Assembly: GCF_025725665.1 (NCBI RefSeq)
Contig: NZ_CP107009.1
Location: 1,798,001 to 1,862,000, forward strand
Reading direction: 5' to 3'
DNA length: 64,000 nucleotides
Origin: Halomonas sp. LR3S48
GTDB lineage: Bacteria > Pseudomonadota > Gammaproteobacteria > Pseudomonadales > Halomonadaceae
A program made the translations under genes and the position numbers. The stretch's first letter is position 1. Each line of letters opens with the position of its first letter. Positions 55,977-64,000 of this stretch are shown here, one piece after another. The notes below the pieces were generated by a model that was not told the origin of the DNA, ran no database searches, and saw only the letters and a program-made list of their open reading frames with translations.

Positions 55977-56356
55977 TTATCGGCATCGGCACCGATCTTG
56001 CTCGGGTGGCGCGCTTCGAGTCCGCGATGGCTCGCCATGGGGAGCGCTTCCCGCAACGCATACTCGGTGAGCTGGAGCGTGAACACCTGGCCCGGCGACA
56101 CGACAAGGCGTCTTTCCTCGCCAAGCGTTTCGCGGCCAAGGAGGCCTTCGTCAAGGCGCTGGGTACAGGGTTGCGCCATGGCATGCGCTGGGCCGAGATT
56201 CAGGTCGCCAGCGATGCCCTGGGCCGCCCGTCACTGATGCTCTCGGGGCGGGCCCACGAACTGGCCACCGCGGCGGGTGTCAGGGCCATTCATTTGTCCT
56301 TGAGCGACGAGGCGGAACTGGCATTGGCGATGGTCGTGCTGGAGGGCGCGTCCTGA
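55973..56356 (+). CDS. acpS: Holo-[acyl-carrier-protein] synthase
   Basis: The 127-aa enzyme has [16 protein letters not shown] and [19 protein letters not shown], the two metal- and CoA-binding motifs. It attaches phosphopantetheine to acyl carrier protein. It overlaps pdxJ by 4 nt, and its last 67 bp overlap the 3' end of the convergent kinase gene. Confidence 0.95.
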   Translation: MIIGIGTDLARVARFESAMARHGERFPQRILGELEREHLARRHDKASFLAKRFAAKEAFVKALGTGLRHGMRWAEIQVASDALGRPSLMLSGRAHELATAAGVRAIHLSLSDEAELALAMVVLEGAS

Positions 56357-59016
56357 CTCTCGGTATGCCAGCCGCGTAGCCGTTCGATGGCCTGGAACAG
56401 GTCGTCGATCAGCATGTCGACGTCCGTCATTCCGCGCGAACGTAACCGGGTCTCCAGCGTTTCCGCCACCAGGGCGAGTTCGGGCGCGCCGCAGTAACGG
56501 CAGGCGCCGTTGAGCGCGTGTACGACATCCAGCAGGGTCTCCGGGTTGCCGGTGGCGAGCGCGTCGCGCAGCTCGCTCACGGTTTCCGGCAGCGAGGCGA
56601 CGAGTTTGTCCAGCAGCTCGCGCGCCAGGTTCGCGTTGCCGTTTGCCAGGCGAGTACCGAGTTCCATGTCGACGACGGCCAGTTCGCTGGCGGGCCCGGC
56701 TTCCTGGGCCGCGGGCAGGGGCGGCGCGTGGGGTAGCGTCACCAGGCCGATATGGCGATGCAGGACGGCCTCTAGCCGGTTGGAATCCACCGGCTTGACC
56801 AGTACCTCCTGCATGCCCGCGGCTTGCAGCCGCTCGCGTTCGCTATCGTGGGCATGGGCGGTGACCGCGATGACCGGGCAGTGCGCCCAGTGTCCCCCCA
56901 GCCGCCGTAATGCCTGGGTGGTTTCGATGCCATCCATTCCCGGCATGCGGATGTCCATCAGGACCAGCTGGAACGGAGGACCTTCGGCCTGTGCCAGGGC
57001 CTCTGCGCCGCTATCGGCTTCGACGAGCTCCAGGCCGGGGCGCTGCAATAGCTCCCGAAGCAGTCGGCGGTTGATGGCATTGTCATCGACGACCAGCACG
57101 CGAGTCTGGCGTTTTTCCACGACTTCGGGGCAGCGTTTCGCCTTGCTGCAGCGGCGTAGGGCATCTACCAGAGCCTGACGCGATACCGGCTTGCTCAGGA
57201 TCTCGCAGCCGCTGGGCAGGTGCAGGTCCGGCATCTCGAGCGGGGGCACGTTGACCAGCAGCAGCACCGGGCAAGGGCTTGCCTGGAGTCTGGCTCGCCA
57301 TTCCTCGAGCAGTGTTTCGTTCAGGTCGGTGGGTAGGGCGGCAACCAGCAGCGAAGGGTAGGGAGGCGTCAGCTCCGGTTGGTGGAGTTCCTCCACCTGG
57401 CCTCCCCAGAGCGTAAGCAGGTGATTCAGTGCATGACGGGTGGGATCATGCGGTTCGTAGAGGGCGACCCGGTCATTGTCGAGAATGGCTTCGACGGCGA
57501 TCTCACCGCTGTCGATGACGTCCAGCGGCAAGGTGAAGGAGAAGGTCGAGCCCCGTGACGGTTCGCTCTCCACGGTGATCTGCCCGCCCATCTGCTCGAC
57601 CAGCTGTCGACTGATGGCCAGGCCCAGCCCCGAGCCACCGTAATGGCGGGAGTGGCTGGCGGCGGCCTGGCGAAAGGCCTGGAACAGGCTGTGCTGCTCC
57701 TGCGGCGTGAGACCGATCCCGGTATCGCTGATGCTGACGCGCAACAGCGCGCGCCCCTGGGCATTCTGCTCCTCGAGCATCACCCGCACGATGACTTCCC
57801 CCTGCTCGGTGAACTTGAGCGCATTGTGGATCAGGTTGGTCAGCACCTGCCGGATACGCAGAGGGTCGCCACGCAGCAGAGAAGGAACGTCGTCGTAGAC
57901 CAGCCCCAGCAGATGCAGCCCCTTCTGGTGGGCCAGCGGCGCTTGTTGGCTCAGCGCCTCGTCGACCAGCGATACCATGTCGAGCTCGGCACGATCCAGC
58001 TCGAGGCGGCCTGCTTCCATGCGCGAGAAATCGAGCACGTCGTTGACCAGGGCAAGCAAGTTGTCGCAGGCAATCTGTACCTGATCGAGCCACTCCCGCT
58101 GGCGTGGCTCGAGGCGAGAACGCCCCAGCAGGCGGCAGAAGCCGACGATGCCGTTGAGCGGAGTACGAATTTCATGGCTCATGCTGGCCAGGAACTCGGA
58201 CTTGATCCGATTGGCTTCCAGCGCCCTGCGGTGGGCCAGGTCGAGCTCGATGTTCTTGATCTCGATGGTTTCCATCGACTCTTCCAGGTCGATGGTGGTC
58301 TGCTCGATCTGGCGCTGCATGTTCTCGTGAGACTGCTTCAGTTCGTCGCCCAGCGCATTCACGTGTCGGGCCAGTCGGCGCAGTTCGGGGGCTCCCACCT
58401 CTGGCAGGCTCGCCTCGAAATCGCCGCTACGCAGGCGCCTCAACGCCTCGGCGGCATCGTCCAGGCTGGTGTCCACGCGTCGGCCGAGGGCCGAGGCGAT
58501 GACGAACAGCAGCAGGCCGAGGATCAGCAGGCCCAGGCCCGTCGTGGCCAGGCGCCGATAGTAGTCGAGGGTGAGCGGGCGGCTGTCGATATCGAGTTCG
58601 AGCCAGGCCCGGCTGGTCACGCTGCCTTCCAGCTCTGCCGGGGTAAGCGGCACCATCAGACGCCAAAGGTCGCTGCTGGTGTCGAGATGTCTCTCGAGCG
58701 GTGGCGTCGTCGCGACCTGGGCGCGGTTGCGGCCCAGCTCCAGCTGGATCATATCGCTATTGGTGTAGATCCCCACGCCGCGCGCCTCGTCGATGTCCAA
58801 CAGGCGCCTGGCCATGCCGTCCAGTCGCGGCTGATCTGCCTCGATGACGGCCCGAGCCATTTCCGGCGCCTGCTGCTCGACAGCGGTAATGACGCGGTCG
58901 TGCAGGGCTGACTTGCGCCATTCGGTATCCAGGTGCAGCACGAAAACCGCCACGAGCAGCAGCACCAACAGGGGAAGACACAGTATCCACAGTGTCAGGC
59001 GATTTCCGAGCGACAT
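56290..59016 (-). CDS. Hybrid sensor histidine kinase, GacS/BarA family
   Basis: The 908-aa protein has a helix at 9-30, a periplasmic sensor loop, a second helix near 155-175 and a HAMP-like region ([16 protein letters not shown]). The kinase core has the phospho-acceptor in [20 protein letters not shown] box [10 protein letters not shown], and [20 protein letters not shown] degenerate receiver-like region, a true receiver ([17 protein letters not shown]) and an HPt domain ([17 protein letters not shown]) follow. The layout is that of GacS/BarA, which acts with GacA/UvrY on small RNAs. The start [10 protein letters not shown] has AAGGA 6 nt upstream. Confidence 0.88.
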   Translation of the reverse strand: MSLGNRLTLWILCLPLLVLLLVAVFVLHLDTEWRKSALHDRVITAVEQQAPEMARAVIEADQPRLDGMARRLLDIDEARGVGIYTNSDMIQLELGRNRAQVATTPPLERHLDTSSDLWRLMVPLTPAELEGSVTSRAWLELDIDSRPLTLDYYRRLATTGLGLLILGLLLFVIASALGRRVDTSLDDAAEALRRLRSGDFEASLPEVGAPELRRLARHVNALGDELKQSHENMQRQIEQTTIDLEESMETIEIKNIELDLAHRRALEANRIKSEFLASMSHEIRTPLNGIVGFCRLLGRSRLEPRQREWLDQVQIACDNLLALVNDVLDFSRMEAGRLELDRAELDMVSLVDEALSQQAPLAHQKGLHLLGLVYDDVPSLLRGDPLRIRQVLTNLIHNALKFTEQGEVIVRVMLEEQNAQGRALLRVSISDTGIGLTPQEQHSLFQAFRQAAASHSRHYGGSGLGLAISRQLVEQMGGQITVESEPSRGSTFSFTLPLDVIDSGEIAVEAILDNDRVALYEPHDPTRHALNHLLTLWGGQVEELHQPELTPPYPSLLVAALPTDLNETLLEEWRARLQASPCPVLLLVNVPPLEMPDLHLPSGCEILSKPVSRQALVDALRRCSKAKRCPEVVEKRQTRVLVVDDNAINRRLLRELLQRPGLELVEADSGAEALAQAEGPPFQLVLMDIRMPGMDGIETTQALRRLGGHWAHCPVIAVTAHAHDSERERLQAAGMQEVLVKPVDSNRLEAVLHRHIGLVTLPHAPPLPAAQEAGPASELAVVDMELGTRLANGNANLARELLDKLVASLPETVSELRDALATGNPETLLDVVHALNGACRYCGAPELALVAETLETRLRSRGMTDVDMLIDDLFQAIERLRGWHTESQDAPSSTTIANASSASSLKDK

Positions 59017-59132
59017 CGGTGTTCCTTGGTTACGGCCTTTCCGTTCAGTATGCCACATTGACGGGGCATGCCTGTCCAGTGGATGGCACCACGGATATAC
59101 TAGCGAAAAGACGTTACCCTAAGGACGGTTAC

Positions 59133-60029
59133 ATGCAATTTCCCACCATCGAGGATGTCGTCGGCCATACGCCGCTGGTGCGGCTGAAGCGTATCGCGGC
59201 GGGCCGCAACAACACCCTGTTGGCCAAACTGGAAGGCAACAATCCTGCCGGATCGGTCAAGGACCGTCCGGCGCTGTCGATGCTGGAGCAGGCCGAAGCA
59301 CGTGGCGACATCACGCCGGGCGACACGCTGGTCGAGGCCACCTCGGGCAATACCGGCATCGCACTGGCCATGGCGGCCACGATCAAGGGCTACCGCCTGA
59401 TCCTCATCATGCCCGAGAGCGCCTCCAGCGAGCGCAAGCAGGCCATGGCGGCCTATGGCGCCAAGCTGATCACGGTCAGCAAGGAAGGGGGCATGGAGGA
59501 GGCGCGCGACCTGGCCGAGGCAATGATCGCGCGCGGTGAGGGCAAGCCGCTCAACCAGTTCGCCAACCCCGACAACCCGTTGGCCCATTACCGTGGTACC
59601 GGCCCCGAGCTGTGGGAACAGACCGAGGGCACGATCACGCACTTCGTCAGTTCCATGGGCACCACGGGAACCATCATGGGGGTGTCGCGCTACCTCAAGG
59701 AGCGCAATCCCGAGATTCAGATCGTCGGCCTGCAGCCGGAAGATGGCGCCAGCATTGCCGGCATCCGGCGCTGGCCGAAGGAGTACCTGCCGAGCATCTT
59801 CGATGCCACGCGCGTCGACCAAGTGCTCGACATCGGCCAGTACGAAGCCGAGGAGCACATGCGTCGGCTGGCTCGCGAAGAAGGCATCCTTGCCGGCGTG
59901 TCGTCCGGGGGAGCCCTCGCCGGTGCGCTGCGCATTGCCGAACAAGTCGAGAATGCCGTGATCGTTTTCATCGTCTGCGACCGTGGCGATCGCTATCTCT
60001 CGACCGGGCTGTTCGCCCCGGAGGCTTGA
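59133..60029 (+). CDS. cysM: Cysteine synthase B (O-acetylserine sulfhydrylase)
   Basis: The 298-aa PLP enzyme has the lysine in NNPAGSVKDRPALSM, EATSGNTGIALAMAA, SSMGTTGTIMGVSRYL and GVSSGGALAGALRIA. The CysM subgroup is favoured by the short C-terminus and the segment LQPEDGASIAGIRRWP. It makes cysteine from O-acetylserine and sulfide or thiosulfate. AGGA lies 8 nt before the ATG. Although SbnA belongs to the same fold, this gene sits in the usual cysM-rlmD-relA group and is not an SbnA candidate by context. Confidence 0.92.
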   Translation: MQFPTIEDVVGHTPLVRLKRIAAGRNNTLLAKLEGNNPAGSVKDRPALSMLEQAEARGDITPGDTLVEATSGNTGIALAMAATIKGYRLILIMPESASSERKQAMAAYGAKLITVSKEGGMEEARDLAEAMIARGEGKPLNQFANPDNPLAHYRGTGPELWEQTEGTITHFVSSMGTTGTIMGVSRYLKERNPEIQIVGLQPEDGASIAGIRRWPKEYLPSIFDATRVDQVLDIGQYEAEEHMRRLAREEGILAGVSSGGALAGALRIAEQVENAVIVFIVCDRGDRYLSTGLFAPEA

Positions 60030-60036
60030 GGTGGCA

Positions 60037-61449
60037 ATGCTTGGCAAGCGACGTCCGGCGCGCCAGCGCTCCGGCGTCTCGGGGCTGCAGCGAGGCCCGG
60101 GCGAAGGTCCTCCTGCAGCGCCACCGGCCGCGGATTCGGCGGTGACCATCGAACGGCTGGCCCACGATGGCCGGGGCGTGGCGCGTGCCGCCAGCGGCAA
60201 GACCCTGTTCGTCGAAGGAGCGCTGCCGGGCGAGCGCGTAGAAGTGGCCGTAAACCGCACGCGCAAGCGCTACGACGAGGCGCATGTCCGCCAGCTGCTC
60301 GAGTCGTCGGCGGAGCGAGTCAAGCCGCCCTGTGTGCACTATGGCCAGTGTGGCGGCTGCGACCTGCAGCATCTGGCCGTCGAGGCGCAGCGCGAACACA
60401 AGCGCGCGGTGCTCGCCGAGCTGCTCCAGCGAGAGGGCATCGAGCTGCCTGAACCGCCCGGCCTGTTGGCCGGTGAGCCGCTCGGCTACCGTCGCCGCGC
60501 CCGGCTGGGCGTCAAGGTAGATGCCGAGGATGGCGTGCACCTCGGCTTCCGTGCGCGCCACGCCAGGCGCCTGGTCGATATCCAGGGTTGCGAAGTGCTC
60601 GTACCCGAGCTGGCGGCACTGGTCGGGCCGCTCAGGGAGCTGTTGGCCGAACTCGAGGCGCCGCGCCTGGTGGGGCATCTGGAACTGATCGCCGCCGACT
60701 CTTCCCGAGTGGTCGTGGTGCGTCAATTGCGTGACAACCAAGCAGACCGGCAGCGCTGGTGCGCATTCGGTGAAGCGCATGGCGTGGCCGTCGCGTGCCT
60801 GCTGGGACGCGAGGAGCCGACCCTCGAATGGCTAGGACAAGCGCCGGTGCTCGGCTATCGGCTGCCGGGGGGCAACGGTGAGCTCGAGCTCGGCTTTGCG
60901 CCGGGCGATTTCGTGCAGGTCAACGAGCAGGTCAATCGTGAGCTGGTGGCCGCGGTGCGGCACTGGTTGGCGCCGATTGCCGGCCAACGCGTGCTGGACC
61001 TGTTCGCCGGCATCGGCAACTTCGGTCTGCCGCTGGCAGCCGATGGTGCCGCGGTCACGGCGGCGGAGGGCAACCCCGCCATGGTGACCCGACTGCAGTA
61101 CAATGCGAATAGCAATGGGCTAGACATCGAGGCCCTGCAGCTCGACCTCAATGACCAAGCGGCCGTGACGGCACTCCTTGCCCGCCTTGCGCCCGAGACG
61201 GTGGTGCTGGACCCGCCCCGTGACGGTGCCGATGCGGTATGTCGTGCGCTGATCGAACGCCCTGTGCCGCGGCTGGTCTACATTGCCTGTGACCCTGCCA
61301 CGCTGGCGCGCGATGCGGCACGACTCGTGCATGGCGGTTATCGCATCACTCGGGTGTCGGTAGCCGACATGTTCGTGCACACCTCGCACCTGGAGTCTCT
61401 GTTGTTGCTCGAACACGGTGCAACGCAGCCGTCATCGCAAGGAGCCTAG
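60037..61449 (+). CDS. rlmD: 23S rRNA (uracil1939-C5)-methyltransferase RlmD
   Basis: The 470-aa enzyme has a TRAM domain (VTIERLAHDGRGVAR), cluster cysteines in CVHYGQCGGCDLQHL, SAM motif VLDLFAGIGNFGLPLA, and the catalytic cysteine in LVYIACDPATLARD. The ATG at 60037 has GAGG 5 nt before it. It methylates 23S rRNA U1939. It lies 7 nt after cysM and just before relA, as in many gammaproteobacteria. Confidence 0.94.
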   Translation: MLGKRRPARQRSGVSGLQRGPGEGPPAAPPAADSAVTIERLAHDGRGVARAASGKTLFVEGALPGERVEVAVNRTRKRYDEAHVRQLLESSAERVKPPCVHYGQCGGCDLQHLAVEAQREHKRAVLAELLQREGIELPEPPGLLAGEPLGYRRRARLGVKVDAEDGVHLGFRARHARRLVDIQGCEVLVPELAALVGPLRELLAELEAPRLVGHLELIAADSSRVVVVRQLRDNQADRQRWCAFGEAHGVAVACLLGREEPTLEWLGQAPVLGYRLPGGNGELELGFAPGDFVQVNEQVNRELVAAVRHWLAPIAGQRVLDLFAGIGNFGLPLAADGAAVTAAEGNPAMVTRLQYNANSNGLDIEALQLDLNDQAAVTALLARLAPETVVLDPPRDGADAVCRALIERPVPRLVYIACDPATLARDAARLVHGGYRITRVSVADMFVHTSHLESLLLLEHGATQPSSQGA

Positions 61450-61453
61450 AGAG

Positions 61454-63730
61454 ATGGTGAAAGTTCGCGACGATCAGCCACTGACAGTCAATGGTGACGT
61501 CGATATCAGTCACTGGCTGGAACGCCTTCAGGAAGACGTCAAGCTGCGCGATCCCGCTGAAATGCGCGAGGCCTGCGAACAGGCCAAGCGCCTTGCGCAG
61601 GAAGCCGATCGTTCCCACAAGGCCTGGCTGCCTCGGGACACGACCTACCGCATGGGCCTGGAGATGGCAGACATCCTGGCCCAGCTCAAGCTCGACCAGC
61701 CGGCGCTCGAGGCGGCGGTGCTCTATCGTGCCGTGCGTGAGGGACTGATTTCGGTCGATGCCGTGGCCCGGCGCTTCGGCGGAGAAGTGGCGCACCTTAT
61801 CGAGGGCGTGTTGCAGATGGCGGCCATCAGCAACGCCCAGGTTCCCAGCCAAGGACTGGTCCAGCACGACCAGCAGGACAACCTGCGCAAGATGCTGGTA
61901 ACCATGATCGACGACGTGCGCGTGGCGCTGATCAAGATCGCCGAGCGCACCTGCGCGCTGCGCCAGGTCAAGGATGCCCCCCGCGAGAAGCGCTTGCAGG
62001 TCGCCCGCGAGGTGTTCGACATCTATGCGCCGCTCGCCCATCGCCTGGGCATCGGCCAGGTCAAATGGGAACTCGAGGATCTCTCCTTCCGCTACCTGCA
62101 CGAGGACGACTACAAGACGATCGCGCGTCAACTGGCCGAGAAGCGCCTGGATCGCGACCGCTACATCCACGATGTGGTGGACGTGCTCAAGGGCATGCTC
62201 GAGGCGCAGGGCATCAACCAGTACGAGGTCAGCGGACGCGCCAAGCACATCTATTCGATCTGGCGCAAGATGAAGCGCAAGCGCATCGATTTCTCCCAGG
62301 TCAACGACGTACGCGCGGTTCGCATCCTGGTGCCGGAGGTGGCCGACTGCTACACCGTGCTGGGGCTGGTTCATTCGCGCTGGCACCACGTGCCCAACGA
62401 GTTCGACGATTACATCGCCAATCCCAAGAAGAACGGCTACCAGTCGTTGCACACCGCCGTGCTGGGGCCGGAGAACAAGGTGCTGGAAATTCAGATCCGC
62501 ACCTTCGCCATGCATGACGAGGCCGAGCTCGGTGTCTGCGCCCACTGGCGCTACAAGGGCCACGATACCGGGGGCAAGAGCTCCAGTTACGAGGAGAAGA
62601 TTGCCTGGCTGCGCCAAGTGCTCGAGTGGCAGGACGAGGTCGGCGACTTCAGCGATCTGCGCGAAGGTCTCTCCAGCGATGTGGCGCCGGACCGTATCTA
62701 CGTGTTCACGCCGGACGGCCACGTCATCGACCTGCCGCGCATCGCCACGCCCATCGATTTCGCCTATCGAGTGCATACCGAGGTCGGTCATCGTTGCCGC
62801 GGGGCCAAGGTCGACGGCCGCATCGTGCCGCTCACCTACAAGCTCAAGACCGGACAGCAGGTCGAGATTCTCACCGCCAGCAAGGGTGGGCCCAGCCGCG
62901 ACTGGATCAACCCCAGCCTCGGTTACGTGCGCACCTCGCGGGCGCGGGCCAAGATCCAGTCGTGGTTCAAGCACCAGGCCCGCGAGCAGAACGTGGAAGA
63001 GGGCAAGGCGCTGTTCGATCGTGAGATGAAGCGCCTGGACGTGGAGGACATGGACCTCGACACCCTGGCGCACAAGGTCAACTACCAGACCCCCGAGGAT
63101 ATGTACGCCGCGCTGGGCGCGGGCGACCTGCGCATCGGCCAGGTGCTGCACCAGGCTCAGCAGCTGTTCGGCGAGACCGACGACCAGGAGCAGCTCGACC
63201 GCCTGCTGGCCAAGCCGCGGCGCGACCAAGGGAGGAGCACGACCAGTGACATCACCGTGCTGGGCGTGGGCAACCTCAAGACCAGCATGGCCAACTGCTG
63301 CCACCCGGTGCCCGGCGAGCCGATCGTCGGTTTCATCACCCAGGGTCGCGGGGTCACCGTGCACCGCCAGGATTGCCCCAACATCCTGCAGCTGCGTCTG
63401 GACGAGCCGCAGCGGGTCATCGAGGTGGAGTGGGGGCAGCGCGCCCGTACCCAGTATCCGGTCGATATCGAGATCCAGGCCTGGGATCGCTCGGGTCTGC
63501 TGCGTGACGTCACCGGGCTTCTCGGCAACGAGAAGGTCAACGTACTCTCGGTCAACACCCTGACCGATACCCGCGACGGCATTGCCCGCATGCGCATTAC
63601 CGTGGAGGTCGATGGCCTGGAGATGCTGGGCAGGCTCTTCTCACGCATCCAGCAGCTGTCCAACGTGATCGAGGTCCAGCGCCTGCGTACGGGGGCGAAG
63701 GGGATGAAGCGCAAGGGGAGCAATACATGA
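61454..63730 (+). CDS. relA: GTP pyrophosphokinase RelA
   Basis: The 758-aa protein starts MVKVRDDQPLTVNGDVDIS, with AAGGAG 9 nt before. The N-terminal hydrolase domain lacks the HDxxED motif, so it is RelA and not the bifunctional SpoT. The synthetase block is EFDDYIANPKKNGYQSLHT and LEIQIRTFAMHDEAELGV. TGS (RIYVFTPDGHVIDLPR) and C-terminal ACT domains follow. It makes (p)ppGpp on ribosomes with uncharged tRNA. It overlaps mazG by 4 nt. Confidence 0.96.
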   Translation: MVKVRDDQPLTVNGDVDISHWLERLQEDVKLRDPAEMREACEQAKRLAQEADRSHKAWLPRDTTYRMGLEMADILAQLKLDQPALEAAVLYRAVREGLISVDAVARRFGGEVAHLIEGVLQMAAISNAQVPSQGLVQHDQQDNLRKMLVTMIDDVRVALIKIAERTCALRQVKDAPREKRLQVAREVFDIYAPLAHRLGIGQVKWELEDLSFRYLHEDDYKTIARQLAEKRLDRDRYIHDVVDVLKGMLEAQGINQYEVSGRAKHIYSIWRKMKRKRIDFSQVNDVRAVRILVPEVADCYTVLGLVHSRWHHVPNEFDDYIANPKKNGYQSLHTAVLGPENKVLEIQIRTFAMHDEAELGVCAHWRYKGHDTGGKSSSYEEKIAWLRQVLEWQDEVGDFSDLREGLSSDVAPDRIYVFTPDGHVIDLPRIATPIDFAYRVHTEVGHRCRGAKVDGRIVPLTYKLKTGQQVEILTASKGGPSRDWINPSLGYVRTSRARAKIQSWFKHQAREQNVEEGKALFDREMKRLDVEDMDLDTLAHKVNYQTPEDMYAALGAGDLRIGQVLHQAQQLFGETDDQEQLDRLLAKPRRDQGRSTTSDITVLGVGNLKTSMANCCHPVPGEPIVGFITQGRGVTVHRQDCPNILQLRLDEPQRVIEVEWGQRARTQYPVDIEIQAWDRSGLLRDVTGLLGNEKVNVLSVNTLTDTRDGIARMRITVEVDGLEMLGRLFSRIQQLSNVIEVQRLRTGAKGMKRKGSNT

Positions 63731-64000
63731 GCGAGATCCGACACGGCATCGATGACCTGCTGGTGCTGATGGCCGTGCTGCGCGATCCGGAGCAGGGCTG
63801 TCCCTGGGACCTCGAGCAGGACTGGGACAGCATCGTGCCGCATACCCTGGAAGAGGCTTACGAGGTGGCCGATGCCATCGAGCGCCGCGCCTTCGACGAG
63901 TTGCCGGGGGAGCTCGGCGACCTGCTGTTCCAGGTGGTCTACTACAGCCAGTTCGCCCGCGAGGAAGGGCATTTCGATTTCCACGACGTGGTGCACACCC
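63727..64000 (+). CDS. mazG: Nucleoside triphosphate pyrophosphohydrolase MazG (3' truncated by window end)
   Basis: The first 91 codons are visible: MSEIRHGIDDLLVLMAVLRD, GCPWDLEQDWDSIVPHTLEE and LPGELGDLLFQVVYYSQFAR. These carry the EExxE and ExxD metal-binding residues of the all-alpha MazG fold. It hydrolyses NTPs and, in E. coli, lowers ppGpp in association with relA. The start overlaps the relA stop (ATGA). The second half of the protein lies outside the window. Confidence 0.93.
   Translation, partial: MSEIRHGIDDLLVLMAVLRDPEQGCPWDLEQDWDSIVPHTLEEAYEVADAIERRAFDELPGELGDLLFQVVYYSQFAREEGHFDFHDVVHT

Noticed and set aside
59133-60029. cysM as the missing SbnA-type enzyme of the siderophore pathway
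   Set aside because: It is far from the cluster, in the ordinary cysM-rlmD-relA neighbourhood, and has CysM-type features; SbnA is also expected to be paired with an SbnB gene.
61346-63364. Long open frame antisense to relA
   Set aside because: Same reason: GC-driven shadow frame, His/Asp/Leu-rich product without a recognisable domain, while relA on the other strand is unmistakable.

Overview
The window is high-GC DNA from a gammaproteobacterium, most likely Halomonas or a close halomonad. The lineage call rests on overall base use, on protein resemblance to Halomonas/Pseudomonas orthologues, and on the housekeeping order rpoE-rseA-rseB-mucD-lepA-lepB-rnc-era-recO-pdxJ-acpS, gacS-like kinase, cysM-rlmD-relA-mazG. 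No tRNA, rRNA, insertion sequence, prophage or CRISPR array was seen.

Layout. Positions 1-5480 hold the 3' part of a sugar-nucleotide oxidoreductase gene (WbpB/WlbA type), the electron-transfer flavoprotein module (ETF-QO on the minus strand, divergent from etfB-etfA) and a Mn-type superoxide dismutase. Positions 5547-39747 form a 34-kb iron-acquisition island. It contains a scattered fhu locus (fhuC, fhuB and a fhuD-like gene in separate transcription units), a sucrase/ferredoxin-like iron-sulfur protein, an extra siderophore ATPase, and one long plus-strand operon. That operon runs MFS exporter, three NIS synthetases, citrate-synthase-like aldolase, PLP decarboxylase, substrate-binding protein, two permeases and an RraA-fold protein. 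After it come four TonB-dependent receptors (one frameshifted), an AraC/PchR-type regulator and a complete TonB2-type energising operon (DUF3450, TtpC-like, ExbB, ExbD, TonB, TPR). Several Fur-box-like palindromes lie in the promoters of this island.

Positions 39781-64000 are core genes: exonuclease III, a small basic protein, rhlB, dinG, DAHP synthase, the sigma-E envelope-stress operon with mucD, a translation/RNA/cofactor block, a GacS/BarA-type hybrid kinase, cysM, rlmD, relA and the start of mazG.

How it fits together. The biosynthetic genes match staphyloferrin B genes in the order D-E-F-G-H-C, from recall of the Sbn protein sequences. The inferred product is a citrate-based carboxylate siderophore of staphyloferrin B type. 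Export would use the MFS protein. Re-uptake would use one of the neighbouring outer-membrane receptors powered by the TonB2 system, then the binding protein, two permeases and the ATPase encoded on the opposite strand next to the iron-sulfur protein. The other receptors and FhuBCD would take up foreign (probably hydroxamate) siderophores. The diaminopropionate genes sbnA/sbnB and the regulator sbnI are absent from the window, so the amine precursor of the siderophore is an open question. The RraA-fold protein and the atypical iron-sulfur protein are the least explained parts of the system.
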